Shown piece by piece: positions 34,455-46,300 of a stretch of DNA of 64,000 nucleotides. The translations under genes were made by a program, and so were the position numbers. The stretch is from Nematostella vectensis (Eukaryota > Cnidaria > Anthozoa > Actiniaria > Edwardsiidae). A model generated the notes under the pieces. The model was not told the origin of the DNA. It ran no database searches and was given only the letters and a program-made list of their open reading frames with translations. The stretch's first letter is position 1. The number at the start of each line of letters is the position of its first letter. The stretch is taken from positions 13,003,208 through 13,067,207 of the forward strand of contig NC_064046.1 in assembly GCF_932526225.1 (NCBI RefSeq), written 5' to 3'.

Positions 34455-34856
34455 GTAGATTTGGTGTTATTTTTTCTTTAGCATCACTTCCATATGATTG
34501 ACCATGTCTGTGGTTCAAATCCTCTGACTCCATTTTGACTTCTCAGGTGCATAGCATGGGGGTGTGCAGTCATTGGTATCATGATACTTGAAGTATTTTA
34601 TGATTATAATAAGAAATGACTGAGGAGTACGCAGGATTTTAACAAGTTGCAGTCAAAGCATTCAGAAGCTAAATGAGGGCGTGGCCCCTCATCCAGCACC
34701 CCCGTGTAGATTTCATAGCTCCCACTTTTGGGTTTGAAGTCAATGTGTCAGAATTTTACACGATCCTCTGTCATCCTCGATCTAAAATAGGACTTTAGTC
34801 GTCGCGTGGCACTGAACGACATAATAATATGTTTGGTAATCATCTGTAGACTACAA

Positions 34857-35016
34857 TATAATAACCTTGGTTATCCTTTAATTAGCACACGAACTTTCCA
34901 TAATAAACCAACAACAACTTGACAGGCCGTTCGCCTCAGAACATGTGTGTCACCTGAGCCTACACTATTTACAGCGGTCTACTTCCTGACACAGGTATCC
35001 CGGTCAGTATATGACA
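34857..35016 (-). repeat. 3' LTR of the Ty3/gypsy element
   Basis: 160 bp, identical by eye to the other LTR. Preceded in element orientation by the polypurine tract at 35017-35029. Confidence 0.93.
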
Positions 35017-35119
35017 CTTCCTCCTTCCTAGCTAAAGCATACTACAGTACACCAATGATATGTGTGTCTATGTGTCCAAGTCCTGGTGAACCCAACAAGT
35101 ATTGCAACAAGGACCTTAT

Positions 35120-38100
35120 TTACAAAACATAGTCATTTAAATGACTTGGGGTTTGTCGAACTCTCGTAGGATAGCGGCTCTCTGTAGTAGCAATAGGCAC
35201 TGACTGAGTATCGTCTGGTGTCGCTGCAACTGGCTCGCATATGGGGGTGGTGGATGTCGGTGGCACCAGACTTTCTATTGGAACTGTGTCTACACCGGCC
35301 AGCTCCATTGGACCTAAGGAGATATTAGAATTCCCCCTAGGCTTCTCATTGACGTCTGTGTCTGCCTCTCGCTTCAGCAAATGGTCAATGTGTCTGCGCA
35401 CAAGTCTACCGTCTATGAGCTCAACTTCATACGAAAGAGGACCAGTTACCTTGGAGATTTTACCTTTGAACCACCTGACTCCATGTCCAAAGTTCTTGGC
35501 TCTTACCAAGTCCCCTGCTGTAAATGCTCTCAGTGGTGTCTTCCCATCGTGATATCTCTTCATATTACTCTGGTTGTCCCTGACTCGACCTCGGAGAGCA
35601 GGGTGTAACAAGTCAAACCTTGTTTTCAACTTCCGGCCGTTTAACAGTTCCGCTGGGCTACGACCGGTTGTCGTGTGAGGTGTAACACGGTATTGGAAGA
35701 GGAATCTCTGCAGTTTTGTCGTCAAATCTCTTCCAGGCGTTCTCTCTATCCCTTCCTTTACTGTCTGCACGGTTCGCTCTGCCTGCCCATTGCTGGATGG
35801 GTGTACTGGTGCAACCGGTATGTGCTGGATGCCGTTCTTACTGAAGAATGTTGACAGTTCTTCCGAGATAAGGTTAGGACCATTATCCGATACAACAACA
35901 TCTGGAATACCGTTCCGTGCGAAGCATTCACGCAGCTTGTCTATGGTTGCTTGAGATGTTGTTGACTTCATCAGGTATGTCTCAATCCACTTGGAGTAAG
36001 CATCAGTTATAACCAGTAACATGTGACCTTCGACCGGCCCACCGTAGTCTAGGTGGATCCGCTTCCAGGGACCATCGGGATATTCCCATGGGTGCAATGG
36101 AGCTGATGGCGGGTTTCTTCTCCGGTCCTGGCAAACATCACATCTCCTCACTATCTCTGCTAGCTCTTCATCCATTCCGGGCCACCAAACGTAACTCCTG
36201 GCCAAGGCCTTCATCCGATTGATGCCCGGATGTGCAGAGTGGAGCTCTCGCTTGACTTGATCTCTACCATCGGGTGGAATTATAACTCTCGCACCCCATA
36301 AGATACACCCATCTTGGACGCTTAACTCGTCTCTCCTCTTGCGATAGGGTGTAAGGGCTGGATCTGTGTCATCTGTCGGCCATCCGCGTAACAGGTACTC
36401 ATGTACATGTGCGAGTACAGGATCTTTCCTTGTCCAATGGCTGATCTGCTCTGAGGTCAAGATAGAGCAGTCTTCTAACTCTTCTATCATCAATACTCTG
36501 TCTTCAGTACGCGCTTTCACAGGTAAAGGCAGTCGGGACATACAGTCTGCATTGGCATGCTGATTTCCTGCTCTGTACTTCATGTGGTACTGGTATGCCC
36601 TCATCAATATGGACCATCGCTGAATTCTGGGCGATGCCATGACCGGTGTCTGCTTCGCCTCATGGAACAGTGACAGTAATGGCTTGTGGTCCGTGATTAT
36701 ATCAAAATCTCGACCAAACACATACTTGTGGAACTTCTTTAGCCCGAAGACAACGGCGGCTCCCTCCTTGTCTAGTTGGCTGTAGTTCTTCTCAGCATCG
36801 CTAAGGGTGCGACTTGCAAACCCAATAGGTCGTTCGGAGCCATCCTCCATGATATGGGATAGGACTGCGCCTAGGCCATACTGGGAAGCGTCACAATGGA
36901 GTACTAGTGCTCTTTCGGTATCATAGTGTACCAAAAGTCCTGCTGAGAGAATCATCTTCTTGGTTAGTTCAAAACATGTTTGCTGTTCTGGTCCCCAGTG
37001 CCACTTCACCCCATGCTCTAGGAGCTTGTGCAGAGGGTGAAGGACCTGGGACAGACCCTTCAAGAATTTACCGTAGTAATTCAATAGGCCTAGGTATGCC
37101 TTCAGTTCCGTGACGTTCTCCGGTGTCTTGGCCTTAACTAGTGCCTCAACCTTGTCCTTGACTGGAGATATGCCCGTCTTGTCAATCTGATGACCCAGGT
37201 ATACAACCTTGTCCTGCATAAACACACACTTCTCTCTCTTAAGTCTCAGTCCTGCCTCATCAAGCCTTGCTAGGACCTTCTCTAAATTCTCAAGCGATTC
37301 AGCAGTGCTCTCACCTGTCACAAGGATATCGTCTAGGTATACAGCTACCTGAGGTATTCCATGCAGCAGTTCTTCTATGGCACGTTGGAAGGCCGCTGGG
37401 GCGCTGGCGACTCCATACGGCAGACGTTTATACTGAAACATACCCTTCACCGTGTTGATGGTTGTGAACTTCCTGCTATCTGGGTCAAGTTCAACCTGAG
37501 AATATGCATGAGAGAGATCAAGCTTATGATAGATAGTTCCTCCTGCTATTTGAGCAGTCAACTCCTCCAAGGTGGGTATTGGGTACTGCTCGACCTTGGA
37601 AACCTTGTTAACAGTGACCTTATAGTCCCCACACAGTCTAATCTCACCGTTAGGTTTCAGTACTGGGACTACCGGCGCTGCCCAGTCTGAATGTCTGATA
37701 GGCTCTATCACATCCTGTTCCACGAGTCGGTCAATCTCTGCAATTACCTTGCTCTTCATAGCAAATGGGAGTGAGCGCGGTTTGTAGAAAAGTGGCTTTG
37801 CGCTGGGGTCAACAATAATCTTAGCTTGCGTGCCTTTCATCTTCCCCAATTCGTCCCTAAAAATATCTGGGTGCCTTTCAAGCACAGTCTCTAGGGTCAG
37901 GGTTTCCTTGAGGTGGTTTACACTTATCACGCTAAGCTGCTCTACTACATCCCTCCCGGCAAGATTAACCCTCTTGTGATTTGTAACGACAACTGAGGTG
38001 GTGCACGAGTTGCCATGGTAACTGACAACAGTCTCAATAGTTCCCAGGACTTTCAATTTGTGTCCTGTAAAAGAAGTTAGGTCTAACTCAGATGACTTCA

Positions 38101-39133
38101 TTTTGTGGAAACTTGGCAGAGTTTTGGCGGTTTCTTCCGAAATTAAGGTATAGGGTGACCCTGTATCTATTTCAAACTCAATTGGCCTCCCGTCTACTTC
38201 TAGGTTTACAGTGATTGGTGGAACTTTATTTCCTGGGTTCCTAATGTGATACATTCCCTCGGGACCCCCTTCACTATCTTCATCTTCACTGAAAACTTCT
38301 TCTTCAACATGGGTAATGGTAGCCCCGGACCGGCATGCACTTTTTGCATGGCCTTTCTTCCCACATTTGTAGCAATTCTGATCTTTAAACCAGCATGATT
38401 GTGGGTCATGGGAATTTCCACATCTGTAACATTCTCCCCCTGATTTGTCTCCTGACATGGGTGTCTTTTGGGACCCCTTAACCTGCCCCCTTTTGTTTTC
38501 ATAGTTACCCCTCTGTCTAGTGGGGCCTCCCTTCCCTTTAGGCCTTTGGGAGTAGTGCACTTGGTTTACTGAGGGCTCCTCTTGTGCAACACTTTTCTGC
38601 ATTTCTCTAACATTGCGGCGTGCCGATTCATATGCCTCTGCGATCTGGAAAGCCTTATCGAATGTTAGGTCTCCATCTGGTGTGGATAAGATTTTCTGTT
38701 GGATTTCTGCATCATTTATGCCAGCGATAAATCTGTCCTTCATGGCTCGGTTAAGAAATCCTCCGAAATTACATGGAACTGCTAATCTCCTGAGTTCCGC
38801 AACATACATCATGACACTTTCATTACTTCTCCTAATTCTCGAGTTAAAGTAAAGACTCGCGCTCGCTTCGGAAAGCTTCGGTTTAAAGTGATGTTTCACT
38901 GCCTTGGTGATAAACTCAAATGTTTTGTCCGCCGGTTTCTCCGGTAAACACAAACTTTTGATTATGTGGTACGCTTTTGGGCCTACGTTGGCACACAAAA
39001 TGCTCACTTTGAACTTGTCTTCTGTTATTTTGTTTGCAGCAAAATAATGTTCGTATATTTCTATAAACTCCGTCCAATTGTGTTCGGTCTCATCAAAAGC
39101 AAAGAGGTTGCCATACAACGCTGCGGTCGCCAT
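35120..39133 (-). CDS. Ty3/gypsy Gag-Pol polyprotein, single 1337-aa frame
   Basis: Single fused Gag-Pol frame without stop or frameshift, starting ATGGCGACC about 110 nt after the 5' LTR. Order by residue: capsid-like region 15-175; two zinc knuckles, CYRCGNSHDPQSC (235-247, CX2CX3HX4C, one residue short of the usual spacing) and CYKCGKKGHAKSAC (254-267, canonical); aspartic protease DTGS at 323-326; reverse transcriptase about 450-640 with LPYGVASAPAAFQ and catalytic YLDD at 599-602; RNase H (LHCDASQYGLGAVLSH); integrase with an HHCC finger (HSAHPG...CDVCQ), core ITDAYSKW and SDNGPN, and the catalytic Glu in SSNGQAERTVQ. No envelope-like gene follows. Fused gag-pol without frameshift is seen in some invertebrate Ty3/gypsy lineages. 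Confidence 0.96.
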   Translation of the reverse strand: MATAALYGNLFAFDETEHNWTEFIEIYEHYFAANKITEDKFKVSILCANVGPKAYHIIKSLCLPEKPADKTFEFITKAVKHHFKPKLSEASASLYFNSRIRRSNESVMMYVAELRRLAVPCNFGGFLNRAMKDRFIAGINDAEIQQKILSTPDGDLTFDKAFQIAEAYESARRNVREMQKSVAQEEPSVNQVHYSQRPKGKGGPTRQRGNYENKRGQVKGSQKTPMSGDKSGGECYRCGNSHDPQSCWFKDQNCYKCGKKGHAKSACRSGATITHVEEEVFSEDEDSEGGPEGMYHIRNPGNKVPPITVNLEVDGRPIEFEIDTGSPYTLISEETAKTLPSFHKMKSSELDLTSFTGHKLKVLGTIETVVSYHGNSCTTSVVVTNHKRVNLAGRDVVEQLSVISVNHLKETLTLETVLERHPDIFRDELGKMKGTQAKIIVDPSAKPLFYKPRSLPFAMKSKVIAEIDRLVEQDVIEPIRHSDWAAPVVPVLKPNGEIRLCGDYKVTVNKVSKVEQYPIPTLEELTAQIAGGTIYHKLDLSHAYSQVELDPDSRKFTTINTVKGMFQYKRLPYGVASAPAAFQRAIEELLHGIPQVAVYLDDILVTGESTAESLENLEKVLARLDEAGLRLKREKCVFMQDKVVYLGHQIDKTGISPVKDKVEALVKAKTPENVTELKAYLGLLNYYGKFLKGLSQVLHPLHKLLEHGVKWHWGPEQQTCFELTKKMILSAGLLVHYDTERALVLHCDASQYGLGAVLSHIMEDGSERPIGFASRTLSDAEKNYSQLDKEGAAVVFGLKKFHKYVFGRDFDIITDHKPLLSLFHEAKQTPVMASPRIQRWSILMRAYQYHMKYRAGNQHANADCMSRLPLPVKARTEDRVLMIEELEDCSILTSEQISHWTRKDPVLAHVHEYLLRGWPTDDTDPALTPYRKRRDELSVQDGCILWGARVIIPPDGRDQVKRELHSAHPGINRMKALARSYVWWPGMDEELAEIVRRCDVCQDRRRNPPSAPLHPWEYPDGPWKRIHLDYGGPVEGHMLLVITDAYSKWIETYLMKSTTSQATIDKLRECFARNGIPDVVVSDNGPNLISEELSTFFSKNGIQHIPVAPVHPSSNGQAERTVQTVKEGIERTPGRDLTTKLQRFLFQYRVTPHTTTGRSPAELLNGRKLKTRFDLLHPALRGRVRDNQSNMKRYHDGKTPLRAFTAGDLVRAKNFGHGVRWFKGKISKVTGPLSYEVELIDGRLVRRHIDHLLKREADTDVNEKPRGNSNISLGPMELAGVDTVPIESLVPPTSTTPICEPVAATPDDTQSVPIATTESRYPTRVRQTPSHLNDYVL

Positions 39134-39246
39134 ATTTCATGGAACAAACTCACCGGATTTTCGATCCTTCGTCGGGTTTCTTCGGTCCCAATTTACCACT
39201 AGCGCCTTCTTCTTGACTTATTTTCGGTTTTTCTCTCGTCGCCACG

Positions 39247-39406
39247 TATAATAACCTTGGTTATCCTTTAATTAGCACACGAACTTTCCATAATAAACCA
39301 ACAACAACTTGACAGGCCGTTCGCCTCAGAACATGTGTGTCACCTGAGCCTACACTATTTACAGCGGTCTACTTCCTGACACAGGTATCCCGGTCAGTAT
39401 ATGACA
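39247..39406 (-). repeat. 5' LTR of the Ty3/gypsy element
   Basis: 160 bp, carrying the element's promoter. The adjacent TGGCGACGAGAG (minus strand, about 39233-39244) is the predicted tRNA primer-binding site. Confidence 0.93.
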
Positions 39407-39411
39407 TACAA

Positions 39412-39860
39412 TGATTAAGAAAATCATAGTTTTTATCCTCATCATACATATAAAACTACGTACATAAAAATAAATGAGTAACAATTTGATTTCCCCCCTC
39501 GTTATGCAAATAAGATCGCCATTTTTTTTTGCAGTCCAGTGCCTGCAGGCCTATTGGCTGCGTACGCCCCTGGTCATTGGTATCATATGATACAGTTTTT
39601 TATGATCCTTCAATAAGAAATGACTGAGGAGTATGTAAGCCCCTACACAACCCCCCTTATCTACATACCTTCCTCTGGTCTTATAGTATAAGTCAAAACG
39701 TTGTTTTATGAGTGATGAATGCAGAGGTCAGATATGACATTTGTCACACTTATTTTCTGGGAGCATAAATGGAGAAATAAAAACAGGCTCAAAAGAAATT
39801 CAGGATTTCAGCCAGCCTAGGCTTTGATTTTCTGTTGATTAAGATCCTTTTCTTTCACAG
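39412..39860. other. Intronic sequence of the macro-domain locus
   Basis: At about 39574-39635 the string cattggtatcat...aataagaaatgactgaggagta repeats the sequence at about 34574-34640. Both flanks of the gypsy insertion therefore contain one copy of an older repeat. No exon was recognised here. Confidence 0.4.
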
Positions 39861-39939
39861 TTGTGCTGAATGATCTCACAATGGAATCCACAGATGCAAT
39901 TGTAATGCTGCAAATAAGTGGCTGAAGCATGGGGGAGGG
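39861..39939 (+). pseudogene. Macro-domain exon 1 of 3 (N-terminal part), frameshifted
   Basis: The acceptor ttttctttcacag and donor GGAGGG|gtgagtatc bound a 79-nt exon. It encodes VLNDLTMESTDAIV and then, after a shift of one base, AANKWLKHGGG. This is the N-terminal macro-domain signature (GDLT...DAIVNAAN..L.HGGG), whose Asn and Gly-rich loop contact ADP-ribose. One base is missing in the codon for the first Asn of VNAAN (gtaatgctgc), so the reading frame breaks at the most conserved point. With that base counted the exon would leave in phase 0, matching the next exon. Confidence 0.8.
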
Positions 39940-39996
39940 GTGAGTATCTGTAGCCTTCATAGTTTTTTTTAGGGGGGAGAAGGGAGGGGTGAGTAT
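39931..39996 (+). repeat. Two-copy duplication of the macro exon-1 splice donor
   Basis: The string gggaggggtgagtatctg + (t/c)agcc occurs at about 39933 and again at about 39977, about 44 bp apart. The first copy is the exon end and 5' splice site; the second is an intronic duplicate with the same GGAGGG|GTGAGT junction. Confidence 0.7.
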
Positions 39997-40221
39997 CTGC
40001 AGCCAGTCTTAAAGTCATGGGGCTCAAGATAGAACTAAGGGGTACCCCATTTAGGGGGGATATTAAGAACCAAAATTTTGAGACTGAATACATGGTTTGT
40101 GTATAAGAGGGGCATGTTTTCCTGCTGAGATTATGAAGCCCTACCTGGCTTGTTTGAATATTTGCTTGGTGCAAGTCTACATTTGCACCACACAGAATTG
40201 ATGAATTTATTTTAATCTTAG

Positions 40222-40369
40222 CTTGCTGCAGCAATTGTCAGACAAGGTGGAAGAATAATCCAGCAGGAAAGTGACGAGTATGTCTCTGTACACGGTCCCG
40301 TGGCTACAGAATGAGTCGCAGTGACAGGACCCGGAAGATTACCTTGTAAGGCAATCATCCACGCAGTAG
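40222..40369 (+). pseudogene. Macro-domain exon 2 of 3, with in-frame TGA
   Basis: The acceptor ttttaatcttag opens a 148-nt exon encoding LAAAIVRQGGRIIQQESDEY then VSVHGPVATE, a TGA, and VAVTGPGRLPCKAIIHAV. It ends at GTAG|GTATGT in phase 1. The order AAIV..GG..IQ.ES..Y...HGPV.TG.V..T..G.LPCK.IIHAVG is the macro domain of PARP9/PARP14-type proteins. The TGA replaces the usual Gly-Glu after the Thr. With the frameshift in exon 1, the gene cannot make a full domain as sequenced. The last 30 or so bases of this exon plus its donor are the founding unit of the 60-bp array that follows. Confidence 0.85.
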
Positions 40370-43300
40370 GTATGTCTACATTTTGTATCAGTAGCATGTT
40401 ACCTTGTAAGGCGATCATCCACGCAGTAGGTATGTCTACATTTTGTATCAGTAGAATGTTACCTTGTAAGGCGATCATCCACGCAGTAGGTATGTCTACA
40501 TTTTGTATCAGTAGAATGTTACCTTGTAAGGCGATCATCCACGCAGTAGGTATGTCTACATTGTATCAGTAGAATGTTACCTTGTAAGGCGATCATCCAC
40601 GCAGTAGGTATGTCTACATTTTGTATCAGTAGAATGTTACCTTGTAAAGCGATCATCCACGCAGTAGGTACGTCTACATTTTGTATCAGTAGAATGTTAC
40701 CTTGTAAAGCGATCATCCATGCAGTAGGTATGTCTACATTTTGTATCAGTAGAATGTTACCTTGTAAGGCGATCATCCACGCAGTAGGTATGTCTACATT
40801 TTCTATCAGTAGAATGTTACCTTGTAAGGCAATCATCCACGCAGTAGGTACGTCTACATTTTGTATCAGTAGAATGTTACCTTGTAAGGCGGTCATCCAC
40901 GCAGTAGGTATGTCTACATTTTGTATCAGTAGAATGCTACCTTGTAAGGCAATCATCCACGCAGTAGGTATGTCTACATTTTGTATCAGTAGAATGTTAC
41001 CTTGTAAGGCAATCATCCACGCAGTAGGTATGTCTACATTTTGTATCAGTAGAATGCTACCTTGTAAGGCGGTCATCCACGCAGTAGGTATGTCTACATT
41101 TTGTATCAGTAGAATGTTACCTTGTAAGGCGATCATCCACGCAGTAGGTATGTCTACATTGTATCAGTAGAATGTTACCTTGCAAGGCGATCATCCACGC
41201 AGTAGGTATGTCTACATTTTGTATTAGTAGCATGTTACCTTGTAAGGCGATCATCCACGCAGTAGGTATGTCTACATTTTGTATCAGTAGAATGCTACCT
41301 TGTAAGGCGATCATCCACGCAGTAGGTATGTCTACATTTTGTATCAGTAGAATGCTACCTTGTAAGGCGATCATCCACGCAGTAGGTATGTCTACATTGT
41401 ATCAGTAGAATGTTACCTTGCAAGGCGATCATCCACGCAGTAGGTATGTCTACATTTTGTATTAGTAGCATGTTACCTTGTAAGGCGATCATCCACGCAG
41501 TAGGTATGTCTACATTTTGTATCAGTAGAATGCTACCTTGTAAGGCGATCATCCACGCAGTAGGTATGTCTACATTTTGTATCAGTAGAATGTTACCTTG
41601 TAAGGCGATCATCCACGCAGTAGGTATGTCTACATTGTATCAGTAGAATGTTACCTTGCAAGGCGATCATCCACGCAGTAGATATGTCTACATTTTGTAT
41701 TAGTAGCATGTTACCTTGTAAGGCGATCATCCACGCAGTAGGTACGTCTACATTTTGTATCAGTAGAATGTTACCTTGTAAGGCGATCATCCACGCAGTA
41801 GGTATGTCTACATTTTGTATCAGTAGAATGCTACCTTGTAAGGCGATCATCCACGCAGTAGGTATGTCTACATTTTGTATCAGTAGAATGCTACCTTATA
41901 AGGCGATCATCCACGCAGTAGGTATGTCTACATTTTGTATCAGTAGAATGCTACCTTATAAGGCGATCATCCACGCAGTAGGTATGTCTACATTTTGTAT
42001 CAGTAGAATGCTACCTTGTAAGGCGATCATCCACGCAGTAGGTATGTCTACATTTTGTATCAGTAGAATGTTACCTTGTAAGGCGATCATCCACGCAGTA
42101 GGTATGTCTACATTTTGTATCAGTAGAATGTTACCTTGTAAGGCGATCATCCACGCAGTAGGTATGTCTACATTTTTCTATCAGTAGAATGTTACCTTGT
42201 AAGGCGGTCATCCACGCAGTAGGTATGTCTACATTTTGTATCAGTAGAATGTTACCTTGTAAGGCGATCATCCACGCAGTAGGTATGTCTACATTTTGTA
42301 TTAGTAGAATGCTACCTTGTAAAGCGATCATCCACGCAGTAGGTATGTCTACATTTTGTATCAGTAGAATGTTACTTGTAAGGCGATCATCCACCCAGTA
42401 GGTATGTCTACATTTTGTATCAGTAGAATGTTACCTTGCAAGGCGATCATCCACGCAGTAGGTATGTCTACATATTGTATCAGTAGAATGTTACCTTGTA
42501 AGGCGATCATCCACGCAGTAGGTATGTCTACATTTTGTATCAGTAGAATGTTACCTTGCAAGGCGATCATCCACGCAGTAGGTATGTCTACATTTTTCTA
42601 TCAGTAGAATGTTACCTTGTAAGGCAATCATCCACGCAGTAGGTATGTCTACATTTTGTATCAGTAGAATGTTACCTTGTAAGGCGATCATCCACGCAGT
42701 AGGTATGTCTACATTTTGTATCAGTAGAATGTTACCTTGTAAGGCAATCATCCACGCAGTAGGTATGTCTACATTTTGTATCAGTAGAATGCTACCTTGT
42801 AAGGCAATCATCCACGCAGTAGGTATGTCTACATTTTGTATCAGTAGAATGCTACCTTGTAAGGCAATCATCCACGCAGTAGGTATGTCTACATTTTGTA
42901 TCAGTAGAATGCTACCTTGTAAGGCGATCATCCACGCAGTAGGTACGTCTACATTTTGTATCAGTAGAATGCTACCTTATAAGGCGATCATCCACGCAGT
43001 AGGTATGTCTACATTTTGTATCAGTAGAATGTTACCTTGTAAGGCAATCATCCACGCAGTAGGTATGTCTACATTTTGTATCAGTAGAATGCTACCTTGC
43101 AAGGCGATCATCCACGCAGTAGGTATGTCTACATTTTGTGTTAGTAGAATGTTACCTTGTAAGGCAATCATCCACGCAGTAGGTATGTCTACATTTTGTA
43201 TCAGTAGAATGCTACCTTGTAAAGCGATCATCCACGCAGTAGGTATGTCTACATTTTGTATCAGTAGAATGTTACCTTGTAAGGCGATCATCCATGCAGT

Positions 43301-46300
43301 AGGTATGTCTATTTTGTGTTAGTAGAATGTTACCTTGTAAGGCGATCATCCATGCAGTAGGTATGTCTACATTTTGTATCAGTAGAATGTTACCTTGTAA
43401 GGCGATCATCCACGCAGTAGGTATGTCTACATTTTGTATCAGTAGAATGTTACCTTGTAAGGCGGTCATCCACGCAGTAGGTATGTCTACATTTTGTATC
43501 AGTAGAATGTTACCTTGTAAGGCGATCATCCACGCAGTAGGTATGTCTACATTTTGTATCAGTAGAATGTTACCTTGTAAGGCGATCATCCACGCAGTAG
43601 GTATGTCTACATTTTGTATCAGTAGAATGTTACCTTGTAAGGCGATCATCCACGCAGTAGGTATGTCTACATTTTGTATCAGTAGAATGTTACCTTGTAA
43701 GGCAATCATCCACGCAGTAGGTATGTCTACATTTTGTATCAGTAGCATGTTACCTTGTAAGGCGATCATCCACGCAGTAGGTATGTCTACATTTTGTATC
43801 AGTAGAATGTTACCTTGTAAGGCGATCATCCACGCAGTAGGTATGTCTACATTTTGTATCAGTAGAATGTTACCTTGTAAGGCGATCATCCACGCAGTAG
43901 GTATGTCTACATTGTATCAGTAGAATGTTACCTTGTAAGGCGATCATCCACGCAGTAGGTATGTCTACATTTTGTATCAGTAGAATGTTACCTTGTAAAG
44001 CGATCATCCACGCAGTAGGTACGTCTACATTTTGTATCAGTAGAATGTTACCTTGTAAAGCGATCATCCATGCAGTAGGTATGTCTACATTTTGTATCAG
44101 TAGAATGTTACCTTGTAAGGCGATCATCCACGCAGTAGGTATGTCTACATTTTCTATCAGTAGAATGTTACCTTGTAAGGCAATCATCCACGCAGTAGGT
44201 ACGTCTACATTTTGTATCAGTAGAATGTTACCTTGTAAGGCGGTCATCCACGCAGTAGGTATGTCTACATTTTGTATCAGTAGAATGCTACCTTGTAAGG
44301 CAATCATCCACGCAGTAGGTATGTCTACATTTTGTATCAGTAGAATGTTACCTTGTAAGGCAATCATCCACGCAGTAGGTATGTCTACATTTTGTATCAG
44401 TAGAATGCTACCTTGTAAGGCGGTCATCCACGCAGTAGGTATGTCTACATTTTGTATCAGTAGAATGTTACCTTGTAAGGCGATCATCCACGCAGTAGGT
44501 ATGTCTACATTGTATCAGTAGAATGTTACCTTGCAAGGCGATCATCCACGCAGTAGGTATGTCTACATTTTGTATTAGTAGCATGTTACCTTGTAAGGCG
44601 ATCATCCACGCAGTAGGTATGTCTACATTTTGTATCAGTAGAATGCTACCTTGTAAGGCGATCATCCACGCAGTAGGTATGTCTACATTTTGTATCAGTA
44701 GAATGCTACCTTGTAAGGCGATCATCCACGCAGTAGGTATGTCTACATTGTATCAGTAGAATGTTACCTTGCAAGGCGATCATCCACGCAGTAGGTATGT
44801 CTACATTTTGTATTAGTAGCATGTTACCTTGTAAGGCGATCATCCACGCAGTAGGTATGTCTACATTTTGTATCAGTAGAATGCTACCTTGTAAGGCGAT
44901 CATCCACGCAGTAGGTATGTCTACATTTTGTATCAGTAGAATGTTACCTTGTAAGGCGATCATCCACGCAGTAGGTATGTCTACATTGTATCAGTAGAAT
45001 GTTACCTTGCAAGGCGATCATCCACGCAGTAGATATGTCTACATTTTGTATTAGTAGCATGTTACCTTGTAAGGCGATCATCCACGCAGTAGGTACGTCT
45101 ACATTTTGTATCAGTAGAATGTTACCTTGTAAGGCGATCATCCACGCAGTAGGTATGTCTACATTTTGTATCAGTAGAATGCTACCTTGTAAGGCGATCA
45201 TCCACGCAGTAGGTATGTCTACATTTTGTATCAGTAGAATGCTACCTTATAAGGCGATCATCCACGCAGTAGGTATGTCTACATTTTGTATCAGTAGAAT
45301 GCTACCTTATAAGGCGATCATCCACGCAGTAGGTATGTCTACATTTTGTATCAGTAGAATGCTACCTTGTAAGGCGATCATCCACGCAGTAGGTATGTCT
45401 ACATTTTGTATCAGTAGAATGTTACCTTGTAAGGCGATCATCCACGCAGTAGGTATGTCTACATTTTGTATCAGTAGAATGTTACCTTGTAAGGCGATCA
45501 TCCACGCAGTAGGTATGTCTACATTTTTCTATCAGTAGAATGTTACCTTGTAAGGCGGTCATCCACGCAGTAGGTATGTCTACATTTTGTATCAGTAGAA
45601 TGTTACCTTGTAAGGCGATCATCCACGCAGTAGGTATGTCTACATTTTGTATTAGTAGAATGCTACCTTGTAAAGCGATCATCCACGCAGTAGGTATGTC
45701 TACATTTTGTATCAGTAGAATGTTACTTGTAAGGCGATCATCCACCCAGTAGGTATGTCTACATTTTGTATCAGTAGAATGTTACCTTGCAAGGCGATCA
45801 TCCACGCAGTAGGTATGTCTACATATTGTATCAGTAGAATGTTACCTTGTAAGGCGATCATCCACGCAGTAGGTATGTCTACATTTTGTATCAGTAGAAT
45901 GTTACCTTGCAAGGCGATCATCCACGCAGTAGGTATGTCTACATTTTTCTATCAGTAGAATGTTACCTTGTAAGGCAATCATCCACGCAGTAGGTATGTC
46001 TACATTTTGTATCAGTAGAATGTTACCTTGTAAGGCGATCATCCACGCAGTAGGTATGTCTACATTTTGTATCAGTAGAATGTTACCTTGTAAGGCAATC
46101 ATCCACGCAGTAGGTATGTCTACATTTTGTATCAGTAGAATGCTACCTTGTAAGGCAATCATCCACGCAGTAGGTATGTCTACATTTTGTATCAGTAGAA
46201 TGCTACCTTGTAAGGCAATCATCCACGCAGTAGGTATGTCTACATTTTGTATCAGTAGAATGCTACCTTGTAAGGCGATCATCCACGCAGTAGGTACGTC

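Larger units (their letters stand above)
34857..39406 (-). mobile_element. Complete Ty3/gypsy LTR retrotransposon, 4550 bp
   Basis: Two identical 160-bp LTRs (34857-35016 and 39247-39406) flank one long gag-pol frame. The 5-bp string TACAA stands directly outside both LTRs (34852-34856 and 39407-39411) as the target duplication. In element orientation the LTR begins TGTCATATAC and ends GGTTATTATA, a non-canonical TG...TA. A primer-binding site starting TGGCGACGAGAG follows the 5' LTR by 2 nt. The purine tract aggaaggaggaag abuts the 3' LTR. All parts needed for mobility appear present, and LTR identity implies a recent insertion. It lies antisense in the putative macro-domain transcription unit. 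Confidence 0.96.

Noticed and set aside
35241-39202. Plus-strand open frames across the gypsy element
   Set aside because: Shadows of the intact minus-strand gag-pol frame.
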